Shown in pieces: positions 34,800 through 44,980 of a stretch of 64,000 nucleotides of DNA (positions within the stretch are counted from its first letter, which is position 1; every line of letters starts with the position of its first letter). Under the pieces are notes generated by a model, which did not search any database, was not told the DNA's origin, and worked only from the letters and a program-made list of their open reading frames with translations. The DNA comes from Zea mays (taxonomy: Eukaryota > Streptophyta > Magnoliopsida > Poales > Poaceae): assembly GCF_902167145.1 (NCBI RefSeq), contig NC_050097.1:116407982-116471981 (forward strand), given 5' to 3'. Both the position numbers and the translations under genes were made by a program.

Positions 34800-35493
34800 T
34801 TTAAAAGGAGGGTGACCCCCTTGAAAGGCGACCATGTCTTCGCGCTCCCTTATGCATCGTGTCTTTCCACCTTCCGAGCCCCCGGATGGGGGACACCCGC
34901 AATCCTTCCGCCTTGTCGTTGGAGGAACGCAACTTCGTGGAAGTTGGTACCTTTCAGCCATCGTTCGGCTTCAAGGATTTTCATCATGCAGCCCGGCTGC
35001 ACCCCCTCGCCGGCGGACACCCAAGATGGTGACCTCCAGCCCCTGGGTGGGGAGAAGCAAGCCGGGCTACGATCTTGGTCCCGCCCTCAGCTTCAAGGAT
35101 CTTCATCATCCTTGCTGGGGCGGAGGCTGGGCTGAGCCGGAGCTCTACCTCCTGCGTGGGTTCGTGGGTCAGCCTCTCCTTCAACATTCAAGGGAGAGGG
35201 CGCTCACTGGCCCTGCGAGCGGGGCGGACTTCGATAACGCGGGGCTGGCCGACGGCGGGCGTCGTCAGCTTCAGCGCGTTGGGCTCGCCGGCTTGGTTCC
35301 CGGTGCCCCCTCCTGCCGCGAGGGCGGTTGTCGCGCCGCGCGCACGGGAGGACCGCCCAAGACGTCGCGCGTTGCTAGGGCGTCGTTCGTGTTCTGGGGC
35401 GGTCCTGCCTTTGCACCGGTACGGCGCCTCCGCACGGAGGTCGGTGCTCCACTCGTCCGGGAGGATCTGAGTGGGGACCTGCCGGAGGGCTGA
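34800..35493 (+). CDS. Candidate antisense ORF of the Huck-like element with TATA-like box
   Basis: TTTAAAAG at 34800-34807 precedes an ATG at 34834 that opens a frame of 219 codons starting MSSRSLMHRVFPPSEPPDGG and ending at 35493. It runs opposite to gag-pol, as antisense extra ORFs do in other Tat elements. No family is recognised and no membrane segment or signal peptide is evident. A repeated word TTCAAGGAT-TTCATCAT lies at 34972 and 35093. Another frame (35075-35470) is open over the same DNA, so the true frame is uncertain. GC-rich DNA often holds long chance ORFs. Confidence 0.3.
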
Positions 35494-37142
35494 CGGCTCC
35501 TGTCGTTGGTGTCGAGGTGGGGGGCGGCTTGAGAAGTCCCCATCGCTGACGGGATCACCGCCACCATCCGCGCTTCGGGCCACCGGCTCTTTGTACTTGT
35601 CCTCGCCCCTCGAGCGTCAGCGTGGGCGAGGGCAAGGCTGCAGCAGCGTCCGCCCTGAGGCCATCGCTGCTGCAGTTCGGCCACCCGGAGCGGGGGTCGT
35701 TGTCACTGCTGCCGGAACGGGCGACGGCGAGCCACCCTTCGGTCTTCTGTTGCTCCGCAGGCCCCCCAATCGTGTGGGGTTGTTCGTACCTGCGGAGGTG
35801 GAACCGGAGTTCCGTTTGTAATGGCACCTTGAATGCCGGTCTTTTGTTCATTGTGGCTGTCGGGGCCTGAACATGTATGTATTTTTAGCGCGGGGCCGTG
35901 TTTTTTCCTCATTTTCGAGCACTAAGACTCGCCTGTTGGTTGTCTGAACCGCTTCACCAAGCGTGGGTCGCCCCGTACAAAGGTGACGAGTGAGGGATCC
36001 GTATCCTGGAGGCATAGGAGTCCCTCGGCTCGGTCGGCCTTGCTGTCCGAGGCTTCTCTTGCTTAGTTAAAGGAACCCCTCGGCCGCTCTTCGATGAGCT
36101 GAAGCCAGGGGTAGCGGTCTCAGCACGGACAGAGGCAGAGTTGGCTCTAAAAAGAAGACTTGGTTGGCCAGAGCCTAGCCGGGTCGTCCACTGGCGGGAC
36201 CGACGCCGGAATTGAGTCGCCGAGGCCTCGGGTCGGGCTGATGTCTTCGGGGGACAGCTTGGCCGAGGCCTCGGGGTGACCGGCCGAGCCGCCTGCTCGA
36301 GCCGGATTCTCGGAGAAGACCCTGGCGGCGATGGCCCGGGCATGATGATGATATCGTCCTTCAGAGTGGAGATCCTCGGACCGTGTCGCCGTCCGAGGCT
36401 AGGTCGGACCTCGCCGAAGGTGTAGTTGACGCGGAGGGTGCTGCTGCTCCCTTCAACTATCAAGATCCGAGCCTGCAGGATCGGATTATCTTGTAGTGTG
36501 TGTTTTCTGCGGCCGCCGAGGCCCAAACACACCCTCGCCGTGTTGTAAAGCTGCGCTTCTTTTCCTCTTGTTTCGAGTATCTAGACTTTTCGTCGGTAAC
36601 AGAATTGTCTGTGCGAGCGAGAGTTGCTTTTCACGGGAGGCGATGAGTGAGGTATCCGTATCCCGGAGGCGTAGGAATCCCTCGGCTCGGTCGGCCTTGC
36701 CGCTTACGCGCGCTCTTGCCCGTCCATGGGGTTCTGTCACCGACGCAGTCGAGAAGGCCCGAAGAATCGCTTCGGCAGAAGAGCTTTCGCGCGTGAAGAC
36801 TTGTTCGGTCCGTGGAATCACTTATCCGAACGCGAGTTACTTATTGCAGAAGGTGATGAGTGAGGTATCCGTATCCCGGAGGCATAGGAGTCCCTCGACT
36901 CGGTCAGCCTTGGCTGCTTACGTGTACTCCGCCGTTTTCAGGATCCACTTTCGAAGTAGTCGAAAAGCACGAAAGACATTCTAGCAGAAAAGATCTTTTT
37001 TCGAGGAAAAAATTTCGACGCAGAGGGGGTTCCCCCCTTTTAGCCCCCGAGGGAGGGTCGGGCTTTGCCGAGGCAAGGCTGACCCTTCCTTGACGACTAA
37101 ACTTTGCTTGGGAACGAGGTATACGAACAACTTGAAAGCATC

Positions 37143-40100
37143 TTAAGGGTAGAAGCGACGTAGCTGTTGGATGTTCCAAGCGTTGTTGTAGACCTCGCCT
37201 TGACTGTTGGCCAGCTTGTACGTTCCGGGCTTCAGAACTTTGGCGATGACGAACAGCCCTTCCCAGGGAGGCGTGAGCTTGTGCCGCCATCGGGCGTCCT
37301 GTCGCAGCCGAAGCACCAGGTCGCCAACCTAGAGGTCTCGGGACCGGACCCCTCGGGTGTGGTAGCGTCGCAGGGACTGCTGGTACCGCGCCGAGTGTAG
37401 TAAGGCCATGTCCCGAGCCTCTTCCAGTTGGTCCAGCGAGTCTTCTCGACTAGCTTGGTTGCTTTGGTCGGCGTAGGCCCTCGTCCTTGGGGAACCGTAT
37501 TCTAAGTATGTGGGCAAGATGGCCTCGGCCCCATAGACTAGAAAGAACGGCGTGAAGCCCGTGGCTCGGCTCGGCGTTGTCCTCAGACTCCAGACCACCG
37601 AGGGGAGTTCCTTCATCCATCGCTTGCCGAACTTGTTGAGGTCGTTGTAGATCCGAGGCTTGAGTCCTTGTAGAATCATGCCGTTGGCACGCTCTACTTG
37701 CCCATTCGTCATGGGGTGAGCCACGGCGGCCTAGTCCACCTGGATGTGGTGATCCTCGCAGAAGTCCAGGAACTTTCTGCCGGTGAACTGGGTGCCGTTG
37801 TCGGTGATGATGGAGTTCAGGACCCCAAAACGATGGATGATGTTGGTGAAGAACGCCACCGCCTGTTCGGACCTGATGTTGTTTAGGGGTCGGACCTCGA
37901 TCCACTTGGAGAATTTATCGATGGCAACCAACAGGTGCGTGTAGCCCCCGGGTGCCTTCTGCAAGGGGCCGACGAGGTCCAGACCCCACACAGCAAAAGG
38001 CCAGGTGATGGGTATCGTTTGCAGAGCCTGAGCGGGCAGGTGGGTCTGCCTCGCGTAGAAATGACACCCTTCGCAGGTGCGGACAATTCTAGTGGCGTCG
38101 GCCACCGCCGTCGGCCAGTAGAAACCTTGTAGGAAGGCGTTTCCAACAAGGGCTCGAGGTGCTGCGTGATGGCCGCAAGCCCCCGAGTGTATCTCTCGTA
38201 GGAGCTCCTGACCTTTGGCGATGAGGATGCATCGCTGGAGGATGCCTGAGGGGCTGCGGTGGTAGAGCTCCTTCCCATCTCCTAGCAAGACGAACGACTT
38301 GGCACGCCGCGCCAACCGCCGAGCTTCGGCTCGGTCGAGGGGTAGCTCTCCTCGGTGGAGATATTGCAGGTACGGGGTCTGCCAGTTTCGATTAGGCGTG
38401 ACCCCGCTTCGCTCCTCCTCGACGCGCAGTGCCTCACCCTCAGGGGCCGAGGGTGCCTCGGGCCGAGCCGAGGGTGCCTCGGACTGAGCCGAGGATACCT
38501 TGGGCTGAGCCGAGGGTACCTCGGGCTGAGCCGAGGGTACCTCGGGCAAGGCCGAGGGTGCCTCGGGCTCGGGCGTGTCGTCGATCTTGACGGAGGGTTG
38601 ATGCAGGTCTCGGGAGAAGACGTCCGCGGGAACCGTTGTTCACCCCGAGGCTATTTTAGCCAGCTCGTCCGCAGTCTCGTTGTAGCGCCGGGCGATGTGG
38701 TTGAGCTCGAGCCCGTAGAACTTGTCTTCCAGGCGCCGAACCTCATCGCAGTAGGCCTCCATCTTCGGGTCGCGGCAGTGGGAGTTCTTCATGACTTGGT
38801 CGATGACGAGCTGCGAGTCACCGCGAGCGTCAAGGCGTCGGACCCCTAGCTCGATGGCGATCCACAACCCGTTGACCAGAGCCTCATACTCAGCCACATT
38901 GTTGGACGCCGGGAAATGGAGGCGTAGCACATAGCGTAGGTGCTTCTCGAGGGGCGAGATGAAGAGTAGGCCTGCGCCGGCTCCTGTCTTCATCAGCGAC
39001 CCATCAAAGAACATGGTCCAGAGTTCCGGCTGGATCGGAACTGTTGGGAACTGGGTGTCGACCCATTCAGCCACGAAGTCCGCCAAGACCTGGGACTTGA
39101 TGGCCTTCCGAGGGGCGAACGAGATTGTTTCGCCCATGATTTCCACCGTCCACTTTGCGATCCTACCCGAGGCCTCTCGGCACTGGATGATCTCCCCCAG
39201 GGGGAAGGATGACACCACAGTTACCGGATGAGACTCGAAGTAGTGTCGCAACTTCTGCCGCGTCAGGATCATTGCGTATAACAGCTTCTGAACTTATGGG
39301 TAGCGGATCTTGGTCTCGGACAGTACCTCGCTGATGAAGTAGACTGGCCTCTGGACGGGCAATGCATGCCCCTCTTCTCGTCTCTCAACCACAATCGCGG
39401 TGCTAACCACCTGAGTGGTCGCGGCGACGTAGATCAAGAGGGCTTCTCCGGCAGCGGGGGGCACCAAGATGGGCGCGTTCGTGAGGAGCGCCTTCAGGTT
39501 CCCGAGGGCTTCCTCGGCCTCAGGGGTCCAAGTGAAGCACTCGGCCTTCCTTAAGAGGCGGTACAGAGGCAGGCCTCTTTCGCCGAGGCGCGAGATGAAA
39601 CGGCTCAGAGCCGCAAGGCACCCCATGACTCTTTGTACGCCTTTCAAGTCCTTGATGGGCCCCATGCTGGTGATGGCCGCGATCTTCTCCGGGTTGGCTT
39701 CGATGCCCCTCTCGGAGACGATGAACCCCAAGAGCATGCCTCGGGGTACCTCGAAGACACACTTTTCGGGATTGAGCTTCACGCCTTTCGCCTTGAGACA
39801 TCGGAATGTCACTTCAAGGTCGGAAAGGAGGTCGGAGGCTTTCCTTGTCTTGACTACGATGTCATCGACATAGGCCTCGACCGTCCGGCCAATGTGTTCG
39901 CCGAACACATGGTTCATGCATCGCTGGTACGTCGCACCCGCATTCCTCAAGCCGAACGGCATGGTGACATAGCAGTACATGCCGAAGGGTGTGATGAAAG
40001 AAGTCGCGAGCTGGTCAGACTCTTTCATCCTAATTTGGTGATACCCTGAGTAGGCATCGAGGAAAGACAGAGTTTCGCACTCAGCAATGGAATCCACAAT

Positions 40101-41453
40101 TTGGTTGATGCGAGGCAGAGGGTAGGGAACCTTCGGACATGCTTTGTTTAGACCAGTGTAGTCTACACACATCCGCCATTTCCCTCCTTTCTTTCTCACA
40201 AGCACAGGGTTGGCAAGCCATTCGGGATGGAATACCTCTTTGATGAACCCTGCCGCCATTAGCTTGTGGATCTCCTCGCCTATGGCTCTGCGCTTTTCTT
40301 CGTCGAATCGGCGCAGAGGCTGCTTCACTGGTCGGGCTCCAGCTCGGATATCCAGCGAGTGCTCGGCGAGATCCCTCGGTATGTCGGGCATGTCCGAGGG
40401 ACTCCACGCAAAAACGTCGGCGTTCGCGCGGAGAAAGTCGATGAGCACTGCTTCCTATTTGGGATCAAGCTCGGAGCCGATCCGGATCTGCTTGGAGGCG
40501 TCGCTGCGGGGGTCGAGGGGGACGGACTTAACCGTCTCTGCTGGCTCGAAGTTGCCGGCATGGCGCTTCACGTCTGGCACCTCCTTAGAGAGGCTCTCCA
40601 GGTCGGTGATGAGGGCCTCGGATTCGGCGAGGGCCTCGGCGTACTCCACGCACTCCACGTCACATTCGAACGCGTGTCGGTACGTGGGGCCGACGGTGAT
40701 GACCCCGTTGGGGCCCGGCATCTTGAGCTTGAGGTAGGTGTAGTTGGGGACGGCCATAAACTTCGCGTAGCATGGCCTCCCCAATACTGCGTGGTAGGTT
40801 CCTCGGAACTCGACCACCTCGAATGTGAGGGTCTCCCTTCGGAAGTTGGAGGGTGTTCCGAAGCAGACGGGAAGGTCGAGTTGTTCGAGGGGCTGGACGC
40901 GCTTCCCGGGGATGATCCCGTGGAAAGGCGCAGCGCCTGCCCGGACCGAGGACAGATCAACACGCAGGAGCCCGAGGGTCTCGGCGTAGATGATGTTGAG
41001 GCTGCTGCCTCCGTCCATGAGGACCTTGGTGAGCCAGACATCGCCGATGATGGGGTCGACAACGAGCGGGTATTTCCCCGATCTCGGCACGTGGTCGGGG
41101 TGGTCGGCTTGGTCGAAGGTGATGGGCTTGTCGGACCAGTCTAGGTAGACTGGCGCCACCACCTTTACCGAACAGACCTCCCGACGCTCTTGCTTGCGGT
41201 GCCGAGCCGAGGCGTTCGCCGCTTGCCCACCGTAGATCATGAAGCAGTCGCGGACCTCGGGGAACTCTCCTGCCTGGGGATCTTCCTTCTTGTCGTCGTC
41301 GCGAGCCCTGCCACCCTCCGCGGGTGGCCCGGCCCTGTGGATGTGGCGCCGAAGCATGGCGCACTCCTCAAGGGTGTGCTTGACGGGCCCCTGATGATAG
41401 GGGCACGGCTCCTTGAGCATCTTGTCAAAGAGGTTGGCACCTCCGGGGGGTTT
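37143..41453 (-). pseudogene. pol of the Huck-like element (protease to integrase), five in-frame stops
   Basis: One continuous frame with no frameshift, broken by stops at 40455, 39294, 38640, 37731 and 37329. Protease: VLMDGGSSLNIIY (about 41015). Reverse transcriptase: FLDAYSGYHQIRM (about 40050) and the active site YVDDIVVK (about 39865). RNase H: LRHYFESHPVTVV near 39240, then the Tat-type second domain from WTMFFDGSL (about 39010). A Pro/Ser/Ala heptapeptide repeat lies at 38443-38565. Integrase: zinc module (HSGACGHHA ... CEGCH), catalytic GLDLVGPL (about 37985), ITDNGTQF (about 37795) and NGQVERANG (about 37695). All catalytic residues remain; only stops prevent expression. Pol ends at 37143-37145. 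Confidence 0.9.
38443..38565 (-). repeat. 21-bp in-frame repeat in Huck-like pol
   Basis: About six units encode EVPSAQP-like heptapeptides between the second RNase H and integrase. Units differ by a few substitutions and keep the reading frame. Confidence 0.88.
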
Positions 41454-43703
41454 CTAAGGGTTCTTGTACTCGGCGGCGACGACAAGGTCCGCGTCGGCGG
41501 CGTCGCGTTTCGCTTGCGACTTCTTCTTGCCCTTCTTCTTAGCGTCACGCTGAGTTGATGCCTCGGGGGCATCTTCCAATGGGCGGCCCTGGGGCTGCTT
41601 GTCCTTTCGGAAGATTGCCTCAACCGCCTCCTGGCCAGAGGCGAACTTGGTAGCGATGTCCATCAGCTCGCTCGCCCTGGTGGGGGTCTTTCGACCCAGC
41701 TTGCTGACCAGGTCGCGGCAAGTGGTGCCGGCGAGGAACGCGCCGATGACATGTGAATCGGTGATGTTGGGCAGCTCGGTGCGCTGCTTCGAGAATCGTC
41801 GGATGTAGTCCCGGAGAGACTCTCCCGGCTGCTGTCGGCAGCTTCGGAGGTCCCAGGAGTTCCCAGGGCGCACGTACGTGCCCTGGAAATTGCCGGCGAA
41901 GGCTTGGACCAGGTCGTCCCAGTTGGAGATCTGCCCCGGAGGCAGGTGCTCCAACCAGGCGTGAGCGGTGTCGGAGAGGAACAGGGGGAGGTTGCGGATG
42001 ATGAGGTTGTCATCGTCCGTTCCACCCAGTTGGCAGGCCAGCCGGTAGTCCGCGAGCCACAGTTCCGGTCTCGTCTCCCCCGAGTACTTTGTGATAGTAG
42101 TCGGGGGTCGGAACCGGGTCGGGAACGGCGCCCGTCGTATGGCGCGGCTGAAAGCCTGCGGACCGGGTGGTTCGGGCGAGGGACACCGATCCTCCCCACT
42201 GTCGTAGCGTCCCCCACGCCTAGGGTGGTAGCCTCGATGCACCCTCTCGTCGAGGTGGGCCCGACGGTCGCGGTGATGGTGCTCGTTGCCGAGGCGACCC
42301 GGGGCCGCAGGCGCTGTGTTGCGCGTGCGCCCGGTGTGGACCGAGGCTTCCCGCATGAATCGAGAAGTCGCGGCACGATGTTCTGAGGGGTACCCCTGCC
42401 TTTGGGAGGCGGAGCTTTCGGCCCGTCGGACCGCGGCGCCCTCCAGGAGATTCTTGAGCTCTCCCTGGATTCGCCGTCCCTCGGTGGTTGATGGCTCCGG
42501 CATCGCGCGGAGAAGCATTGCCGCTGCAGCCAGGTTCTGGCCGACTCCACTGGAAGCGGGTGGCGGCCTCACCCTGACATTGTCGCCGATGCGGTGCTGG
42601 AAGCCCTGGGGTAGATGGCGCACTTCCCCGGCCAGAGGTTGGCCCGCCCATTCCTGCCCGACGTCCCGGCGGATCGGCTCAAGTGTTCCTGCTCCCTCGT
42701 CGAGCCTGGCCTGCACCCCGCGGATTTGCTCGAGCTGTGGGTCATGACCCCCCGCCTGAACGGGGACCACAGCTAGCTCCCGTAGGATGTCAACGCGAGG
42801 CACAGGCCTAGGGAGATCACCGTTCTTCGGCATACCAAGATGGTTGCCTTCGGAGGGACCCCCTAGATCGACGTGGAAACATTCACGACTTGGGCCGCAG
42901 TCCTCGTCGCCGAGGCTGCGGCTACCGTCGGAACAGTCGGAAAGGCAGTAGTCGCATGCGGTCATGAAGTCCCGCATGGCACTGGGGTTACGAAGTCCGG
43001 AGAAATCCCAACAGAAGTCGGGCACGTCATCTTCCTCGGACCCCGAGGGCCCGTAGGTCGAGGCGTCCGCCAGCCGGTCCCAGGGCGACCGCATACGATA
43101 CCCTAGAGGGTTTGGACCCGCCTCTAAGAGAGCGCCCGCCAAAGCGAAGTCGCTTGGCGGGTCGAGGCTGAATCCAAAAGGTGTGAGATGGGAATCAGTG
43201 GGTACCTCTTGGTCGACGGGCGGTGACGAAGTCACGTCAGGGACGGAATGCACTGTCGTCTCAGGTATGAGGGTGATGCCCAGCAAGTCCTTCGCGAGCG
43301 TGCTGGCGTCGTCCGTTTGTTTGGGATTGGCGTGTTGCGGGGAGACGGCGCTCATCTTCGTCTCAGACGCGAGGTCGAGGCCCAGCGTGCCCCCCGTTGG
43401 GGCGCCAGCGCCGTCGACTCGCTCGACAGCCGACGAGGTGCTGCCTCCTGCTTGGCCTTGGTTGCCCCGCCTCCCCCTCCGTCGGCGGGGGAGAGGGCGG
43501 GGTGAGCTCGAATGTTGTTCTTCCACCGTGCCGGGAAGACGTCGTCGATTTCGCCGCCGGCGGGCGGGCTGTCGGCCGCCATTGTCGTTGTCGCACGGCG
43601 GGGGAAGGAGTATCATGTCGTAGCTGCCATCGAGGGACATGAACTCAAGACTTCCGAAACGGAGCACCGTCCCGGGCTGGAAAGGTTGCTGAAGACTGCC
43701 CAT
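41454..43703 (-). CDS. gag of the Huck-like element
   Basis: Capsid precursor of 749 residues. I chose the ATG at 43703 (MGSLQQPFQPG), the first in frame downstream of the primer site; an upstream in-frame start would lie inside the LTR and read through the primer site. The N-terminal 400 residues are low-complexity and charged. The retrotransposon gag domain lies toward the C-terminus (TITKYSGETRPELWLADY near 42090, WEHLPPGQ-type WLEHLPPGQISNWDDLVQAF near 41930, ESLRDYIRRFSKQR near 41800), then a Lys-rich tail. It stops with TAG at 41454, after which the same frame continues into pol; this stop is probably a mutation, though separation or readthrough cannot be excluded. The zinc-finger-like segment CPYHQGPVKHTLEEC lies after the stop. 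Confidence 0.85.
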   Translation of the reverse strand: MGSLQQPFQPGTVLRFGSLEFMSLDGSYDMILLPPPCDNDNGGRQPARRRRNRRRLPGTVEEQHSSSPRPLPRRRRGRRGNQGQAGGSTSSAVERVDGAGAPTGGTLGLDLASETKMSAVSPQHANPKQTDDASTLAKDLLGITLIPETTVHSVPDVTSSPPVDQEVPTDSHLTPFGFSLDPPSDFALAGALLEAGPNPLGYRMRSPWDRLADASTYGPSGSEEDDVPDFCWDFSGLRNPSAMRDFMTACDYCLSDCSDGSRSLGDEDCGPSRECFHVDLGGPSEGNHLGMPKNGDLPRPVPRVDILRELAVVPVQAGGHDPQLEQIRGVQARLDEGAGTLEPIRRDVGQEWAGQPLAGEVRHLPQGFQHRIGDNVRVRPPPASSGVGQNLAAAAMLLRAMPEPSTTEGRRIQGELKNLLEGAAVRRAESSASQRQGYPSEHRAATSRFMREASVHTGRTRNTAPAAPGRLGNEHHHRDRRAHLDERVHRGYHPRRGGRYDSGEDRCPSPEPPGPQAFSRAIRRAPFPTRFRPPTTITKYSGETRPELWLADYRLACQLGGTDDDNLIIRNLPLFLSDTAHAWLEHLPPGQISNWDDLVQAFAGNFQGTYVRPGNSWDLRSCRQQPGESLRDYIRRFSKQRTELPNITDSHVIGAFLAGTTCRDLVSKLGRKTPTRASELMDIATKFASGQEAVEAIFRKDKQPQGRPLEDAPEASTQRDAKKKGKKKSQAKRDAADADLVVAAEYKNP

Positions 43704-43742
43704 CTGGAGCTTGACGAGAAGCTGTTCGTCAACATGCAGCAG

Positions 43743-43763
43743 GCCCCTACCTGGCGCGCCAAC
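43743..43763 (-). promoter_or_regulatory. Primer-binding region of the Huck-like element
   Basis: On the minus strand GTTGGCGCGCCAGGTAGGGG follows the 5' LTR end directly. It is not the initiator-methionine type; I do not assign the tRNA. Confidence 0.7.
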
Positions 43764-44059
43764 TGTCGGCGTTTCGAGACCGGGGGGTCCCTGGACCGAC
43801 GATTGAAATGTCGCCGCGTGCCCCAGCCTAGATGGGTCAGCACGAGACGGAGCGCAAAGGGGGGGGAAAGGCAGCCGGAGAGAGAGAGAGAGGTGGAAAT
43901 CCCGCGGCCTTCGTGTTCGTCCCGCGCCCAAGGTCGGGTGCGCTTGAAGTAGGGGGTTACAAGCGTCCACGCGGGAGGGAGCGAGCGGCCTCACCCGAGC
44001 GCCTGTCCCGTCCTCTTCCCCGTGCGGCCAACCCTCTGTAAGAGGGCCCTGGTCCTTCC

Positions 44060-44066
44060 TTTTATA
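44060..44066 (-). promoter_or_regulatory. TATA box in the 5' LTR of the Huck-like element
   Basis: TATAAAA on the minus strand within CGCCTATAAAAGGAAGG, about 360 bp upstream of the predicted gag start. The same sequence is kept in the 3' LTR. Confidence 0.65.
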
Positions 44067-44593
44067 GGCGTAAGGAGAGGATCCAGGTGTACAATGGGGG
44101 TGTAGCAGAGTGCTAACGTGTCTAGCGGAGGAGAGCTAGCGCCCTAAGTACATGCCATCGTGGCAGCCAGAGAGGTTTTGCCACCCGGTTCGTGTGGTGT
44201 CGTGGCCGTCGGAGGAGCGCTGGAGCCTGGCGGAAGGACAGCTGTCGGAGCTGTCGAGTCCTTGCTGACGTCCTCTTGCTTCCATAAGGGGGCTGAGAGC
44301 CACCGTCGTCATAGAGCGTGTGGGGCGCCATCATTGCTTGTCTGGCGGAGCGAGCCAGATGGGACGCCGGTCTTGTTTCCCATAACCCGAGTCAGCTTGG
44401 GGTAGGGTAATGATGGTGCCTCCTGTTGACGTGGTCGGTCCGTGCCCTAGGTTGGGCGATGTGGAGGCTCCTCTAAGGTCGAGGTCGAGTCTGTCTTCTG
44501 AGGCCGAGGTCGAGTCCGAGCCCCTGGGTCGGGCGAGGCGGAGACGGTCGGCTGAGGCCAGGGCTGAGTCCGAGCCCTGGGGTCGGGCGAAAC

Positions 44594-44980
44594 GGAGTTC
44601 GTCGTCTTCCGGGGCTGAGCCCGAGTCCGAGCCCTGGGTCGGGCGGAGCGGAGTTCGTCGTCTTCCGGGGCTGAGCCCGAGTCCGAGCCCTGGGTCGGGC
44701 AGAGCGGAGTTCGCCGTCTTCCGGGGCTGAGCCCGAGTCCGAGCCCTGGGCCGAGCGGAGCGGAGTTCGCCGTCTTCCGGGGCTGAGCCCGAGTCCGAGC
44801 CCTGGGTCGGGCGGAGCGGAGTTCGCCGTCTTCCGGGGCTGAGCCCGAGTCCGAGCCCTGGGCGGAGCGGAGTTCGCCGTCTTCCGGGGCTGAGCCCGAG
44901 TCCGATCCCTGGGTCGGGCAGAGCGGAGTTCCCCGTCTTCCGGGGCTGAGCCCGAGTCCGAGCCCTGGGTCGGGCGAAGC
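44594..44980. repeat. 56-bp tandem repeat in the Huck-like 5' LTR
   Basis: Seven units starting at 44594, 44650, 44706, 44762, 44818, 44869 and 44925. The 51-bp unit is again the fifth, as in the other LTR. Confidence 0.93.

Larger units (their letters stand above)
33013..37142. other. 4.1-kb 3' region of the Huck-like element without sense coding
   Basis: GC-rich. It holds a threefold 74-77-bp repeat (33731-33950), a possible plus-strand transcription unit (34800-35890) and three copies of a 60-bp block (35983, 36639, 36852). Long 3' regions between pol and 3' LTR are typical of Tat elements. No protein was recognised; overlapping ORFs on both strands mainly reflect GC content. Confidence 0.7.

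Noticed and set aside
36496..36984. 162-codon plus-strand ORF in the Huck 3' region
   Set aside because: Covers two of the three repeated 60-bp blocks and shows no family or codon pattern.
40266..41144. 292-codon plus-strand ORF
   Set aside because: Shadow of the Huck pol gene on the other strand; GC-rich codons leave the antisense frame open.
41663..42550. 295-codon minus-strand ORF
   Set aside because: Alternative frame of Huck gag; the gag frame has recognisable capsid motifs.
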